Assembly (NCBI GenBank): GCA_002379855.1 | Contig: DFUX01000040.1 | Coordinates: forward strand, 1-6,827 | Reading direction: 5' to 3' | DNA length: 6,827 bases | From: Cloacimonetes bacterium UBA4175 | Lineage (GTDB): Bacteria; Cloacimonadota; Cloacimonadia; Cloacimonadales; Cloacimonadaceae | Shown here: positions 1-5,153 of the stretch, piece after piece | How positions within the stretch are numbered: position 1 is the stretch's first letter | Layout of the letters: each line of letters starts with the position of its first letter | Program-made: the position numbers and the translations under genes | The notes under the pieces: model-generated | Database searches by the model: none | Seen by the model: only the letters and a program-made list of their open reading frames with translations | What the model was told of the DNA's origin: nothing

Positions 1-33
1 AGGATGACCCCAGGAAGACATAGACTTAGCTGC

Positions 34-45
34 CGTTTGCAAACG
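34..45. repeat. 12-bp perfect palindrome downstream of the acyl-CoA synthetase
   Basis: CGTTTGCAAACG lies 9 nt beyond the stop codon of the minus-strand gene. It has no loop and no T-run, so it is not a canonical terminator. A protein-binding site or chance are both possible. Nothing else is recognised in positions 1-54. Confidence 0.3.
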
Positions 46-54
46 AGGGCGAAC

Positions 55-1746
55 TTACTGATAGAGGAAGCGCTTGATCTTTTGGGTGGCGGTTTTCTCG
101 AAGGGTTCCTTTTGTTCGCTGATCTTGCGGATGCGGGAGAAGGCGGAAAGGTTTTGATTGGCCTGGGCCTTGATCTCCTCCAGCAGGCGTTGGATGGCGG
201 GTTCTGAAGCCAGGCTGCCCATCTTGTCCAGGTGCAGGTGTTTTTCCAGGTATTCCGGATTGAGGAAGACCCGCGCCACGATCTGTCCCCCGCTTTCCAG
301 GGCCAACGATTCAAGCACCGCCTCATGTTCATTGAGTTTGGATTCGATCTCCTCCGGGTAGATGTTTTCGCCGGAGGAAGCAACGATCACGTTTTTGCTG
401 CGGCCAAAGATATAGAGGTCGCGTCCCTTGCGCAGGATGCCCAGGTCTCCGGTCTTGAAAAAGCCATCCGGGGTAAAGGCTTCCGCGGTGCGCAGGTTGT
501 CTTTGTAATAGCCCAGCATCACGGTGTCGCCCTTGACCTCGATCTCGCCGATTTTGGTCTTGGGATCGGGATTCGCGATGCGCACCTCGAGGTTGGCGAG
601 GGTCTGCCCCGTGCCCCGGAAGCGTATGTTTTTAGGGGTGCTTCCCGCGATCAGGGGCGAGGTTTCGGTGAGCCCATAGCCGATGGCATAAGGGAATCCC
701 GCTTCATAGAGAAAGCGCTCCACTTCATAGGAAAGCTTGGCGCCGCCGATGCCAAAGAAATGGATCTGCCCGCCAAAGGTCTTCATCAGCTTTTTGCCAG
801 CCAGCTTGTGCAGCAGCTTGCGGGTGGGCGGCATCCGGTACAGATAGCGGAAAAGCGGGTTGCCCGTGAGCTGCGGATGTACCTGCATCTTGAAGATCTT
901 TTCAATGATCAGGGGCACGGTGAGTATCATGGTGGGGCGAATCTTTTGCATGGCGGGGACCAGCACCCGCGCCGTGGGAGGTTTGTCCAGATAGTAAATG
1001 GAGCCGCCGCCCATCATGGGAATGATGAAGCCGATGGTGCATTCATAGGTGTGCGGCAGCGGCAGGATGGAGATCACCCGGTCCTGGGGAGTCACCGGCT
1101 GAAACTGGAAGGTCACCCAGGCGTCGTGCACCAGATTGCGGTGCGAGAGCATCACGCCCTTGGAATGCCCCGTGGTGCCGGAGGTGTAGATGATGGAGGC
1201 CAGATCGTCCTCCGCCACGTTGGTCTTGATGATGCCGATAGCCTTACGGGCTTTGATGCTTAGCTTTTGCAGCTGCTTTTTCTGTTCGAAGATGAATTCG
1301 CCCAGCTTGTCCTTGGGAGCGCGCTGCGGCAGCCGCTCAAAGTTGTCCAGCGCCACCAGCATGACCCGGGGATCCAGATCCGCGTAGCCGATCTTGTCAT
1401 ATTGCGCGGAAGAGACAAAGACCATCTTGCTCTCGGAATGGCGTAAGATGTAGAGGATTTCGTTGACGTGAAAATCCACGAGGATGGGCACCACCACGGC
1501 GCCCATTGAGGTAATGGCCAGATACGCCACGCCCCAGTTAGGCATGTTTTGGCTGAGGATTGCCACCCGGTCACCTTTCACAATGCCCGCCTCAGACATC
1601 AGGAACATCACCGCCTCGATCTGCTCGCGCAGCTCGCGATAGCTGATGGGATCGTCATCCACAAAGGCCAGGGCGGGTCGATCCGCGTTAAGCTCGCAGG
1701 AGCGGTAAATCATGTCTTTCAAGGTCATGGCAAAAGGCGCTTTCAC
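55..1746 (-). CDS. AMP-forming long-chain acyl-CoA synthetase
   Basis: This cytosolic or membrane-associated adenylating enzyme would activate a fatty acid with ATP to an acyl-adenylate and transfer it to CoA. The 563-residue product, counted from the GTG at 1746, carries the full set of ANL-superfamily motifs. These are the phosphate-binding YTSGTTGHSKG at about 187-197, the YGLTETSP adenine/substrate motif at 357-364, KTGDLG at 431-436, the hinge SSGENIYPEEIE near 457-468, and the C-terminal catalytic lysine in ATQKIKR (K556). Length and motif spacing resemble the FadD15/COG1022 long-chain group more than acetyl-CoA synthetases. The GTG start is preceded by AAGGGGG with a spacing of about 5-6 nt. 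An upstream in-frame ATG at 1806 lies inside the predicted promoter, and an ATG at 1728 has no Shine-Dalgarno. The gene is divergent from the NifX/MinD operon and shows no obvious functional tie to it. The exact acyl chain length, or an acyl-ACP ligase activity, cannot be excluded. Confidence 0.93.
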   Translation of the reverse strand: MKAPFAMTLKDMIYRSCELNADRPALAFVDDDPISYRELREQIEAVMFLMSEAGIVKGDRVAILSQNMPNWGVAYLAITSMGAVVVPILVDFHVNEILYILRHSESKMVFVSSAQYDKIGYADLDPRVMLVALDNFERLPQRAPKDKLGEFIFEQKKQLQKLSIKARKAIGIIKTNVAEDDLASIIYTSGTTGHSKGVMLSHRNLVHDAWVTFQFQPVTPQDRVISILPLPHTYECTIGFIIPMMGGGSIYYLDKPPTARVLVPAMQKIRPTMILTVPLIIEKIFKMQVHPQLTGNPLFRYLYRMPPTRKLLHKLAGKKLMKTFGGQIHFFGIGGAKLSYEVERFLYEAGFPYAIGYGLTETSPLIAGSTPKNIRFRGTGQTLANLEVRIANPDPKTKIGEIEVKGDTVMLGYYKDNLRTAEAFTPDGFFKTGDLGILRKGRDLYIFGRSKNVIVASSGENIYPEEIESKLNEHEAVLESLALESGGQIVARVFLNPEYLEKHLHLDKMGSLASEPAIQRLLEEIKAQANQNLSAFSRIRKISEQKEPFEKTATQKIKRFLYQ

Positions 1747-1751
1747 GGCAA

Positions 1752-1758
1752 CCCCCTT
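1752..1758 (-). promoter_or_regulatory. Shine-Dalgarno that decides the GTG start of the acyl-CoA synthetase
   Basis: Read on the minus strand this is AAGGGGG, about 5 nt before the GTG at 1746-1744. The alternative ATG codons (1806 and 1728) lack such a site, so it favours the GTG start. Confidence 0.6.
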
Positions 1759-1777
1759 ATCGTTTGCGTTTGGATCA

Positions 1778-1806
1778 TATTTAGCGCAAAAATAGCTGAG
1801 GCACAA
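1778..1806 (-). promoter_or_regulatory. Putative sigma70-type promoter of the acyl-CoA synthetase gene
   Basis: On the minus strand TTGTGC (1806-1801) is followed, after a 17-nt spacer, by TAAATA (1783-1778). This would start transcription near 1771, about 25 nt ahead of the GTG start. That geometry also argues against the ATG at 1806, which would not be transcribed from it. The -35 match is partial, so this is a prediction from consensus only. Confidence 0.45.
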
Positions 1807-1844
1807 AGAAATTTGACGGGGCTAAAAGAGTCAAGGAAAAAGAC

Positions 1845-1861
1845 CTGGCAGGGAAAATGCC
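1845..1861 (+). promoter_or_regulatory. Candidate sigma54 -24/-12 promoter element
   Basis: CTGGCAGGGAAAATGCC has the invariant GG and GC dinucleotides (1847-1848 and 1859-1860) separated by exactly 10 nt. It matches most of the consensus YTGGCACG-N4-TTGCW, departing at the last base of TGGCAC, the first T of TTGC and the final W. It would start transcription near 1872 and read into the DUF134 gene. The characterised Orange Protein operons of Desulfovibrio are sigma54-dependent, which makes the match worth noting. The segment also overlaps the small inverted repeat GGAAAA-TGCCC-TTTTCC (1852-1868), which could be an operator instead. No enhancer-binding activator gene is visible here. Confidence 0.35.
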
Positions 1862-1891
1862 CTTTTCCGCGGCAGGCAGGAAAAATAGGCA

Positions 1892-1919
1892 TTGACAAAA
1901 AAGCCTGCCCTAATATTAT
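1892..1919 (+). promoter_or_regulatory. Sigma70-type promoter of the DUF134-NifX-MinD operon
   Basis: A perfect -35 hexamer TTGACA (1892-1897) and TATTAT (1914-1919) are separated by 16 nt, predicting a start near 1926 and a leader of about 23 nt. The in-frame TTG at 1892 that would lengthen the DUF134 protein is the -35 box itself, so it is not a plausible translation start. The spacer contains GCCTGCC (1903-1909), the reverse complement of GGCAGGC at 1871-1877. Confidence 0.7.
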
Positions 1920-1935
1920 GCACATATGTTCATAA
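1916..1935 (+). promoter_or_regulatory. Near-perfect 20-bp palindrome, likely operator
   Basis: TTATGCACATATGTTCATAA is self-complementary at 9 of 10 base pairs, around a perfect ACATATGT core (1922-1929). It begins inside the -10 hexamer and covers the predicted start point. A dimeric repressor bound here would block initiation. The first gene of the operon encodes a helix-turn-helix protein, so autoregulation by that DUF134 protein is the simplest inference. A related half-site, ATATGTGCA, lies at 1972-1980. Confidence 0.6.
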
Positions 1936-1942
1936 AAGGAAG
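1936..1942 (+). promoter_or_regulatory. Shine-Dalgarno that decides the DUF134 start
   Basis: AAGGAAG lies just after the palindrome, with AAGGA 8 nt from the ATG at 1949. It supports this internal ATG over upstream in-frame starts. Confidence 0.65.
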
Positions 1943-1948
1943 ATCGAA

Positions 1949-2449
1949 ATGGGAAGAAACTGCATAAGCAGATATGTGCAATCAACGCCGCCGGTAAAGG
2001 GTTTCCGGCCCTTCGGCAGGTTGGCTGGCAAGCGCGATACCGTGATACTGACCCTCGATGAATATGAGGCGATCCGGCTGCTGGATTACGAGCATCACAC
2101 CCAGGAAGAAGCAGCCGTGCAAATGCGCGTCTCCCGTCCCACCCTCACCCGCATCTATGAAAGGGCCAGGATAAAATATGCCACCGCTTTGGTGGAGGGC
2201 TGCCTGCTGCTGATCGGGGGCGGCGACGTAAAGCTGCGCAGACACAGCTATCTCTGCCAGGATTGCGGCACGGAGCTGGAATCTCCGGAGCAATCCCTCA
2301 CCGACTGCCCGCGCTGCACTTCATCCCGCGTGGTGTCTTTGGACAACTGCCACCAATCCCAATGCAGCAGTTGCCGCAAATGCCGCCGCGGACAGGGACG
2401 CGGAAGGCACAGATCCAGAAATAATAAATCCAAACAACAAGGAGTATAA
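1949..2449 (+). CDS. DUF134 (UPF0251) DNA-binding protein with zinc ribbon and Cys/Arg-rich tail
   Basis: This is a predicted transcriptional regulator of 166 residues. Residues 34-84, from LTLDEYEAIRLLDY through VSRPTLTRIYERAR to ALVEG, are the hallmark DUF134 helix-turn-helix, which resembles sigma factor region 4. The basic, Pro-rich region before it is also typical of the family. After this core, which forms the whole of many family members, come a zinc-ribbon-like pair of knuckles (C103xxC106 and C120xxC123), four more cysteines (C134, C139, C142, C145) and an Arg-rich end. The start at 1949 is chosen by its Shine-Dalgarno and by where family homology begins. It is the first gene of the operon, and its stop codon abuts the next ATG. 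The extra cysteines suggest metal or redox sensing, which is inference. DUF134 proteins are commonly found near NifX-family genes, which fits a role in controlling this operon. Confidence 0.85.
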   Translation: MGRNCISRYVQSTPPVKGFRPFGRLAGKRDTVILTLDEYEAIRLLDYEHHTQEEAAVQMRVSRPTLTRIYERARIKYATALVEGCLLLIGGGDVKLRRHSYLCQDCGTELESPEQSLTDCPRCTSSRVVSLDNCHQSQCSSCRKCRRGQGRGRHRSRNNKSKQQGV

Positions 2450-2782
2450 ATGAAAATCGCAATACCTACGGAACAAGGAGGGCTTTGCCCCCATTTCGGA
2501 CACTGCCAGGCTTTCGCCATCTACACGGTGGAGGATAGCAAGATAGTGAAGGAAGAAACTGTTGATCCCCCGGCCCACGAACCAGGCTCCCATCCCGCCT
2601 TTTTGCACAAACTTGGCTGCAACGTGGTCATCGCGGGAGGCATGGGCGTCAAAGCTCAGGAACTCATGAACGCGAACGGAATCAAGGTGATTGTGGGCGC
2701 GCCCATCCTGCCCTTGCGGGAGTTGGTGGAATCCTATATCCAGGGAAAACTGGAATCCGGCGAAAACCGCTGCGACCACTGA
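2450..2782 (+). CDS. NifX-family (Fe-Mo cofactor domain) protein, Cys/His-rich type
   Basis: This 110-residue single-domain protein belongs to the dinitrogenase iron-molybdenum cofactor biosynthesis family (PF02579, MTH1175/NifX/ORP fold), small soluble proteins that bind or carry Fe-S or Mo-containing clusters. It opens with MKIAIPTEQGGLCPHFGHC and has the PPAHEPGSHP segment (residues 40-49), then VVIAGGMGVKAQELMNANGIKVIVGAP, all typical of the MinD-linked subfamily. Candidate ligands are C13, H15, H18, C19, H43, H48, H53 and C57, plus C108 and H110 at the end. AAGGAG at 2439-2444 precedes the ATG, which follows the DUF134 stop with no gap. It overlaps the next gene by 1 nt. A nitrogenase role is unlikely, since no nif structural or nifB/E/N gene is present. 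The cluster type it binds cannot be told from sequence. Confidence 0.9.
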   Translation: MKIAIPTEQGGLCPHFGHCQAFAIYTVEDSKIVKEETVDPPAHEPGSHPAFLHKLGCNVVIAGGMGVKAQELMNANGIKVIVGAPILPLRELVESYIQGKLESGENRCDH

Positions 2783-3642
2783 TGAAAATTGCCATCGCCA
2801 GCGGAAAGGGTGGAACGGGAAAGACCACCCTGGCCGTGAACCTGGCCCTGCGCGCGGCTGAAACGATGCCCGTGGCATTGCTGGACTTGGATGTGGAAGA
2901 GCCCAACGGCGGCATCTTTATCCAGGCGGAAATCGTGGAACAACGAACCATGCACCGTCTTGTGCCAGAGTGGGATGAGGCATCCTGCACCCTCTGCGGC
3001 AAGTGCGCGGATGTCTGCCGCTTCAACGCCATCCTGAAGCTGGGCAAAAAGATCATCGTGATGCCGGAGCTTTGCCACTCCTGCCATGCCTGCAGCGAGT
3101 TATGCCCCGCGGGCGCGCTGCCGATGCGGGAAACGGTTTTGGGCAAGCTTCGCCATTACAGGCTCGGCAAGCTGGATTTCGTGGAAAGCAAGCTCGAGAT
3201 CGGCGTGGAAATGGCCTCGCCCTTGATCGGCCAGACCATCGGCTACGCGGAATCCCGCTGTCCGGGGAAGAGTTACGTGTTCCGTGACTGCCCGCCAGGC
3301 ACATCCTGCGCTGTGATGGACGCCACCAAGGACGCGGATTTCGTTATTCTGGTAACGGAGCCTACTCCCTTTGGGCTGCACGACCTCGGCCTTGCCGTGG
3401 AAACGATGCGGCATCTGGGCAAGCCGATGGCCGTGGTGATCAACCGCATGGGCATCGGCAACGACGATGTTTTGCGCTATTGCGAAAGCGAGCGGCTGCC
3501 GGTCTGGGGCAAGTTTCCCAACCGGCGGGAGATCGCGGAGCTTTATTCCCGCGGCGAGTTGATCTATCCGCAGGTGGAGGCATTCCGCCGGGAACTGGAC
3601 TCCATCCTGCAACAACTTGAATCCCTGCCGAGGCAGCCATGA
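2782..3642 (+). CDS. MinD-family P-loop ATPase with inserted 2[4Fe-4S] ferredoxin domain (first copy)
   Basis: This 286-residue protein has the deviant Walker A motif GKGGTGKT (residues 8-15) with the signature lysine K9 of the MinD/ParA/NifH class, and DLDVEEPN (35-42) in the switch I position. DCPPGTSC (169-176) is the Walker B/switch II region. A bacterial ferredoxin module is inserted at about 60-115. Its clusters are bound by C69, C72, C75 and C79 and by C98, C101, C104 and C108, the last followed by proline. This layout suggests ATP-dependent electron transfer or cluster handling, by analogy with NifH and Mrp, rather than cell-division positioning alone. The ATG overlaps the preceding TGA by 1 nt without a clear Shine-Dalgarno, so translational coupling is likely. 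The next gene, a paralogue, overlaps by 4 nt (ATGA). The pair probably forms a heterodimer, as in other clusters of this kind (inference). Confidence 0.92.
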   Translation: MKIAIASGKGGTGKTTLAVNLALRAAETMPVALLDLDVEEPNGGIFIQAEIVEQRTMHRLVPEWDEASCTLCGKCADVCRFNAILKLGKKIIVMPELCHSCHACSELCPAGALPMRETVLGKLRHYRLGKLDFVESKLEIGVEMASPLIGQTIGYAESRCPGKSYVFRDCPPGTSCAVMDATKDADFVILVTEPTPFGLHDLGLAVETMRHLGKPMAVVINRMGIGNDDVLRYCESERLPVWGKFPNRREIAELYSRGELIYPQVEAFRRELDSILQQLESLPRQP

Positions 3643-4511
3643 AAGAAATAGTGATCATCTCCGGAAAAGGCGGAACAGGCAAGACCTCCGTCGCCGCCGC
3701 ACTCGCCTATACGGTTCCCCGGGTCGTGATGGCGGATTGTGACGTGGACGCCGCTGACCTGCACCTGATCCTAAAGCCGGTCGTGCAGAGCAGTGAAGAC
3801 TTTTACAGCGGAGTCAGGGCGGAGATCGACGCCCAAAGCTGCGTTGGCTGCGGAAAATGCGAGGAAATCTGCCGTTTTGGCGCCATCAGCCACGAGTCCG
3901 GTAAGTTCAGCGTGGACAAGCTTGATTGCGAAGGCTGCGGCTACTGCCAACTGATCTGCCCCGCGAAAGCCATCTCCCTGCCGGAACAGAAGGTGGGGCA
4001 ATGCTTTATCTCCGACACCAGGTTTGCCTGCCGGCTCATCCACGCCAAACTGGGCATCGGAGCGGACAACTCCGGCAAGCTTGTGGCCAAGGTGAAGAAA
4101 GAAGCCAGGCAGGAAGCCACGCGCACCGGTATGGACTACATCCTGGTGGACGGTTCGCCGGGCATCGGATGCCCCGTGATCTCGTCTCTCTCGGGAGCGG
4201 ACTTCGTGCTGCTGGTGACCGAACCCACACTTTCCGGTTTGAACGACCTGAACAGGGTTTGGCAGCTAACAGCCCGGTTCCAGATACCCGCGGGTTGCAT
4301 CATCAACAAAGCAGACCTCAATCCGCAGGTCACCGCGCAAATCAAAGATTTCCTGACACAGCAAGGCATCCGGCATCTGGATGACCTGCCTTATGATGAA
4401 GATTTTTCCCAGGCGATCACGCTTGGCAAATGCCTGCCGGAAATCAACCCCGGCAAATGGAAAACCCGCTTTGCCAATCTCTGGCAAGGCATCACAAAGG
4501 AGCTCAAATGA
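3639..4511 (+). CDS. MinD-family P-loop ATPase with inserted 2[4Fe-4S] ferredoxin domain (second copy)
   Basis: This 290-residue paralogue of the preceding gene has GKGGTGKT at residues 9-16, DCDVDAADLH at 33-42 in the switch I position, and DGSPGIGCPV at 171-180 where the first copy has DCPPGTSC. The ferredoxin insert at about 60-117 has complete ligand sets C68, C71, C74, C78 and C97, C100, C103, C107. All the motifs expected for nucleotide binding and two [4Fe-4S] clusters are intact in both copies, so neither looks degenerate. The cysteine in the switch II loop (C178; C176 in the first copy) is shared and may be functional. The start overlaps the upstream stop as ATGA, with a weak GAGG 5 nt before it. 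The downstream NifX-like gene again overlaps as ATGA. Tandem non-identical copies suggest an obligate pair rather than recent duplication. Confidence 0.92.
   Translation: MKEIVIISGKGGTGKTSVAAALAYTVPRVVMADCDVDAADLHLILKPVVQSSEDFYSGVRAEIDAQSCVGCGKCEEICRFGAISHESGKFSVDKLDCEGCGYCQLICPAKAISLPEQKVGQCFISDTRFACRLIHAKLGIGADNSGKLVAKVKKEARQEATRTGMDYILVDGSPGIGCPVISSLSGADFVLLVTEPTLSGLNDLNRVWQLTARFQIPAGCIINKADLNPQVTAQIKDFLTQQGIRHLDDLPYDEDFSQAITLGKCLPEINPGKWKTRFANLWQGITKELK
4496..4502 (+). promoter_or_regulatory. Shine-Dalgarno that decides the start of the second NifX-like gene
   Basis: AAAGGAG lies inside the end of the second MinD gene, 5 nt before the ATG at 4508. It favours that start over an upstream in-frame ATG at 4430, which would add 26 residues outside the conserved NifX fold. 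Confidence 0.7.
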
Positions 4512-4858
4512 AGATAGCTTTTACTACCAACGGCACAGATTGGGACGCCAGGATCGATCCCCGGTTCGGACGCACGGACTACCTCCTTTTCTACGATGAG
4601 GATAGCAAAACCATGAGCAGCGTGGACAACCGCGAGATCATCAACGTGGAGCACGGAGCCGGACCCAAGACTGCCCAAAAGATTTTCGATAATGGAGCGC
4701 AGGTGCTCATCACCGGCAACGGCCCCGGCGGGAATGCCGCCAGGATCCTGGACCAAATGGAACTCAAGATCTATGTCGGAGCCGGCGGAATGACGGTGCG
4801 CGAAGCTTACAACGCATATTTGAACAATCAACTTAAACAAGGAGTTAACAATGCCTAA
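4508..4858 (+). CDS. NifX-family / Orange Protein-like protein, cysteine-free type
   Basis: This 116-residue protein has the PF02579 fold. It begins MKIAFTTNGTDWDARIDPRF, with DPRFGRTDYLLFYD at 17-30, then NVEHGAGPKTAQKIFDNGAQVLITG (46-70) and VGAGGMTVREAY (90-101). These are the conserved segments of MTH1175 and ORP. ORP holds its sulfide-bridged metal cluster non-covalently, and this protein likewise has no cysteine and only one histidine (H49). It therefore differs in kind from the first NifX-like protein of the same operon. The start at 4508 is set by AAAGGAG and by the ATGA overlap with the MinD gene; the end overlaps the next gene by 8 nt. A role as metal-cluster carrier or acceptor of the complex is inferred from family and context. 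Whether molybdenum, copper or iron is involved is unknown. Confidence 0.88.
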   Translation: MKIAFTTNGTDWDARIDPRFGRTDYLLFYDEDSKTMSSVDNREIINVEHGAGPKTAQKIFDNGAQVLITGNGPGGNAARILDQMELKIYVGAGGMTVREAYNAYLNNQLKQGVNNA

Positions 4859-5153
4859 TCGTGACGGAACTGGCCCCCGTGGAAACGGTCGTCCCGGCAA
4901 AGGACTTGGTCCCTGCGGACGTTTTGAACGAACAAACTGGCGTGGCTTTGGCCATAGGCAGGGCGGAAGATATGGATTTCACCACCGCTGCAGATGTGGC
5001 TGCCACTATCCCGCTACAGCCCTTCCCCCCAAGGAAAGCAAGGAATTCTATCTCTATGAACGCGACAACCTGGAAGCCCGCAAAGCCGAGCTGGAAGAGC
5101 AGTTGCGCTGGTTGAACGAACAACTTGAGAAAGAAGAAGGCAAGGAAAGCTGA
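4851..5153 (+). CDS. DUF5320-like small Gly/Arg/Cys-rich protein with C-terminal coiled coil
   Basis: This 100-residue protein of unknown function begins MPNRDGTGPRGNGRPGKGLG, the low-complexity Gly/Pro/Arg N-terminus characteristic of DUF5320 proteins that accompany NifX/MinD clusters. The middle (residues 44-52, HHRCRCGCH) packs three cysteines and three histidines and could bind metal; a fourth cysteine is C22. Residues about 65-97 are charged and heptad-like (NLEARKAELEEQLRWLNEQLEK), predicting a coiled coil for partner binding. The ATG has AAGGAG at 4839-4844, 6 nt upstream, within the preceding gene. The 8-nt overlap before it and the 1-nt overlap with Mrp place it firmly in the operon. 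A role as scaffold or adaptor of the metal-cluster complex is inference. No signal peptide or membrane segment is seen. Confidence 0.78.
   Translation: MPNRDGTGPRGNGRPGKGLGPCGRFERTNWRGFGHRQGGRYGFHHRCRCGCHYPATALPPKESKEFYLYERDNLEARKAELEEQLRWLNEQLEKEEGKES

Noticed and set aside
232..1263. 343-codon open frame on the plus strand opposite the acyl-CoA synthetase
   Set aside because: It lies wholly antisense to a gene with all ANL motifs and shows no recognisable domain; such frames arise from GC-biased third codon positions.
3100..3615. 171-codon minus-strand frame opposite the first MinD gene
   Set aside because: No recognisable motif; it is a shadow of a gene with intact P-loop and ferredoxin motifs.
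2782..4511. Cell-division MinD or plasmid ParA partition genes
   Set aside because: The P-loop class is shared, but the inserted 2[4Fe-4S] domains and the absence of minC/minE or parB point to electron transfer or cluster handling.
2450..4858. Nitrogenase cofactor (nif) cluster
   Set aside because: The NifX-like domains alone suggest it, but nifH/D/K and nifB/E/N are absent, and the MinD proteins carry ferredoxin inserts and are not NifH.
4861..5115. 84-codon frame starting with GTG, overlapping the DUF5320-like gene in another frame
   Set aside because: It looks fairly protein-like, but the overlapping frame has a strong Shine-Dalgarno, a DUF5320-type N-terminus and a coiled coil, and joins both neighbours with short overlaps.
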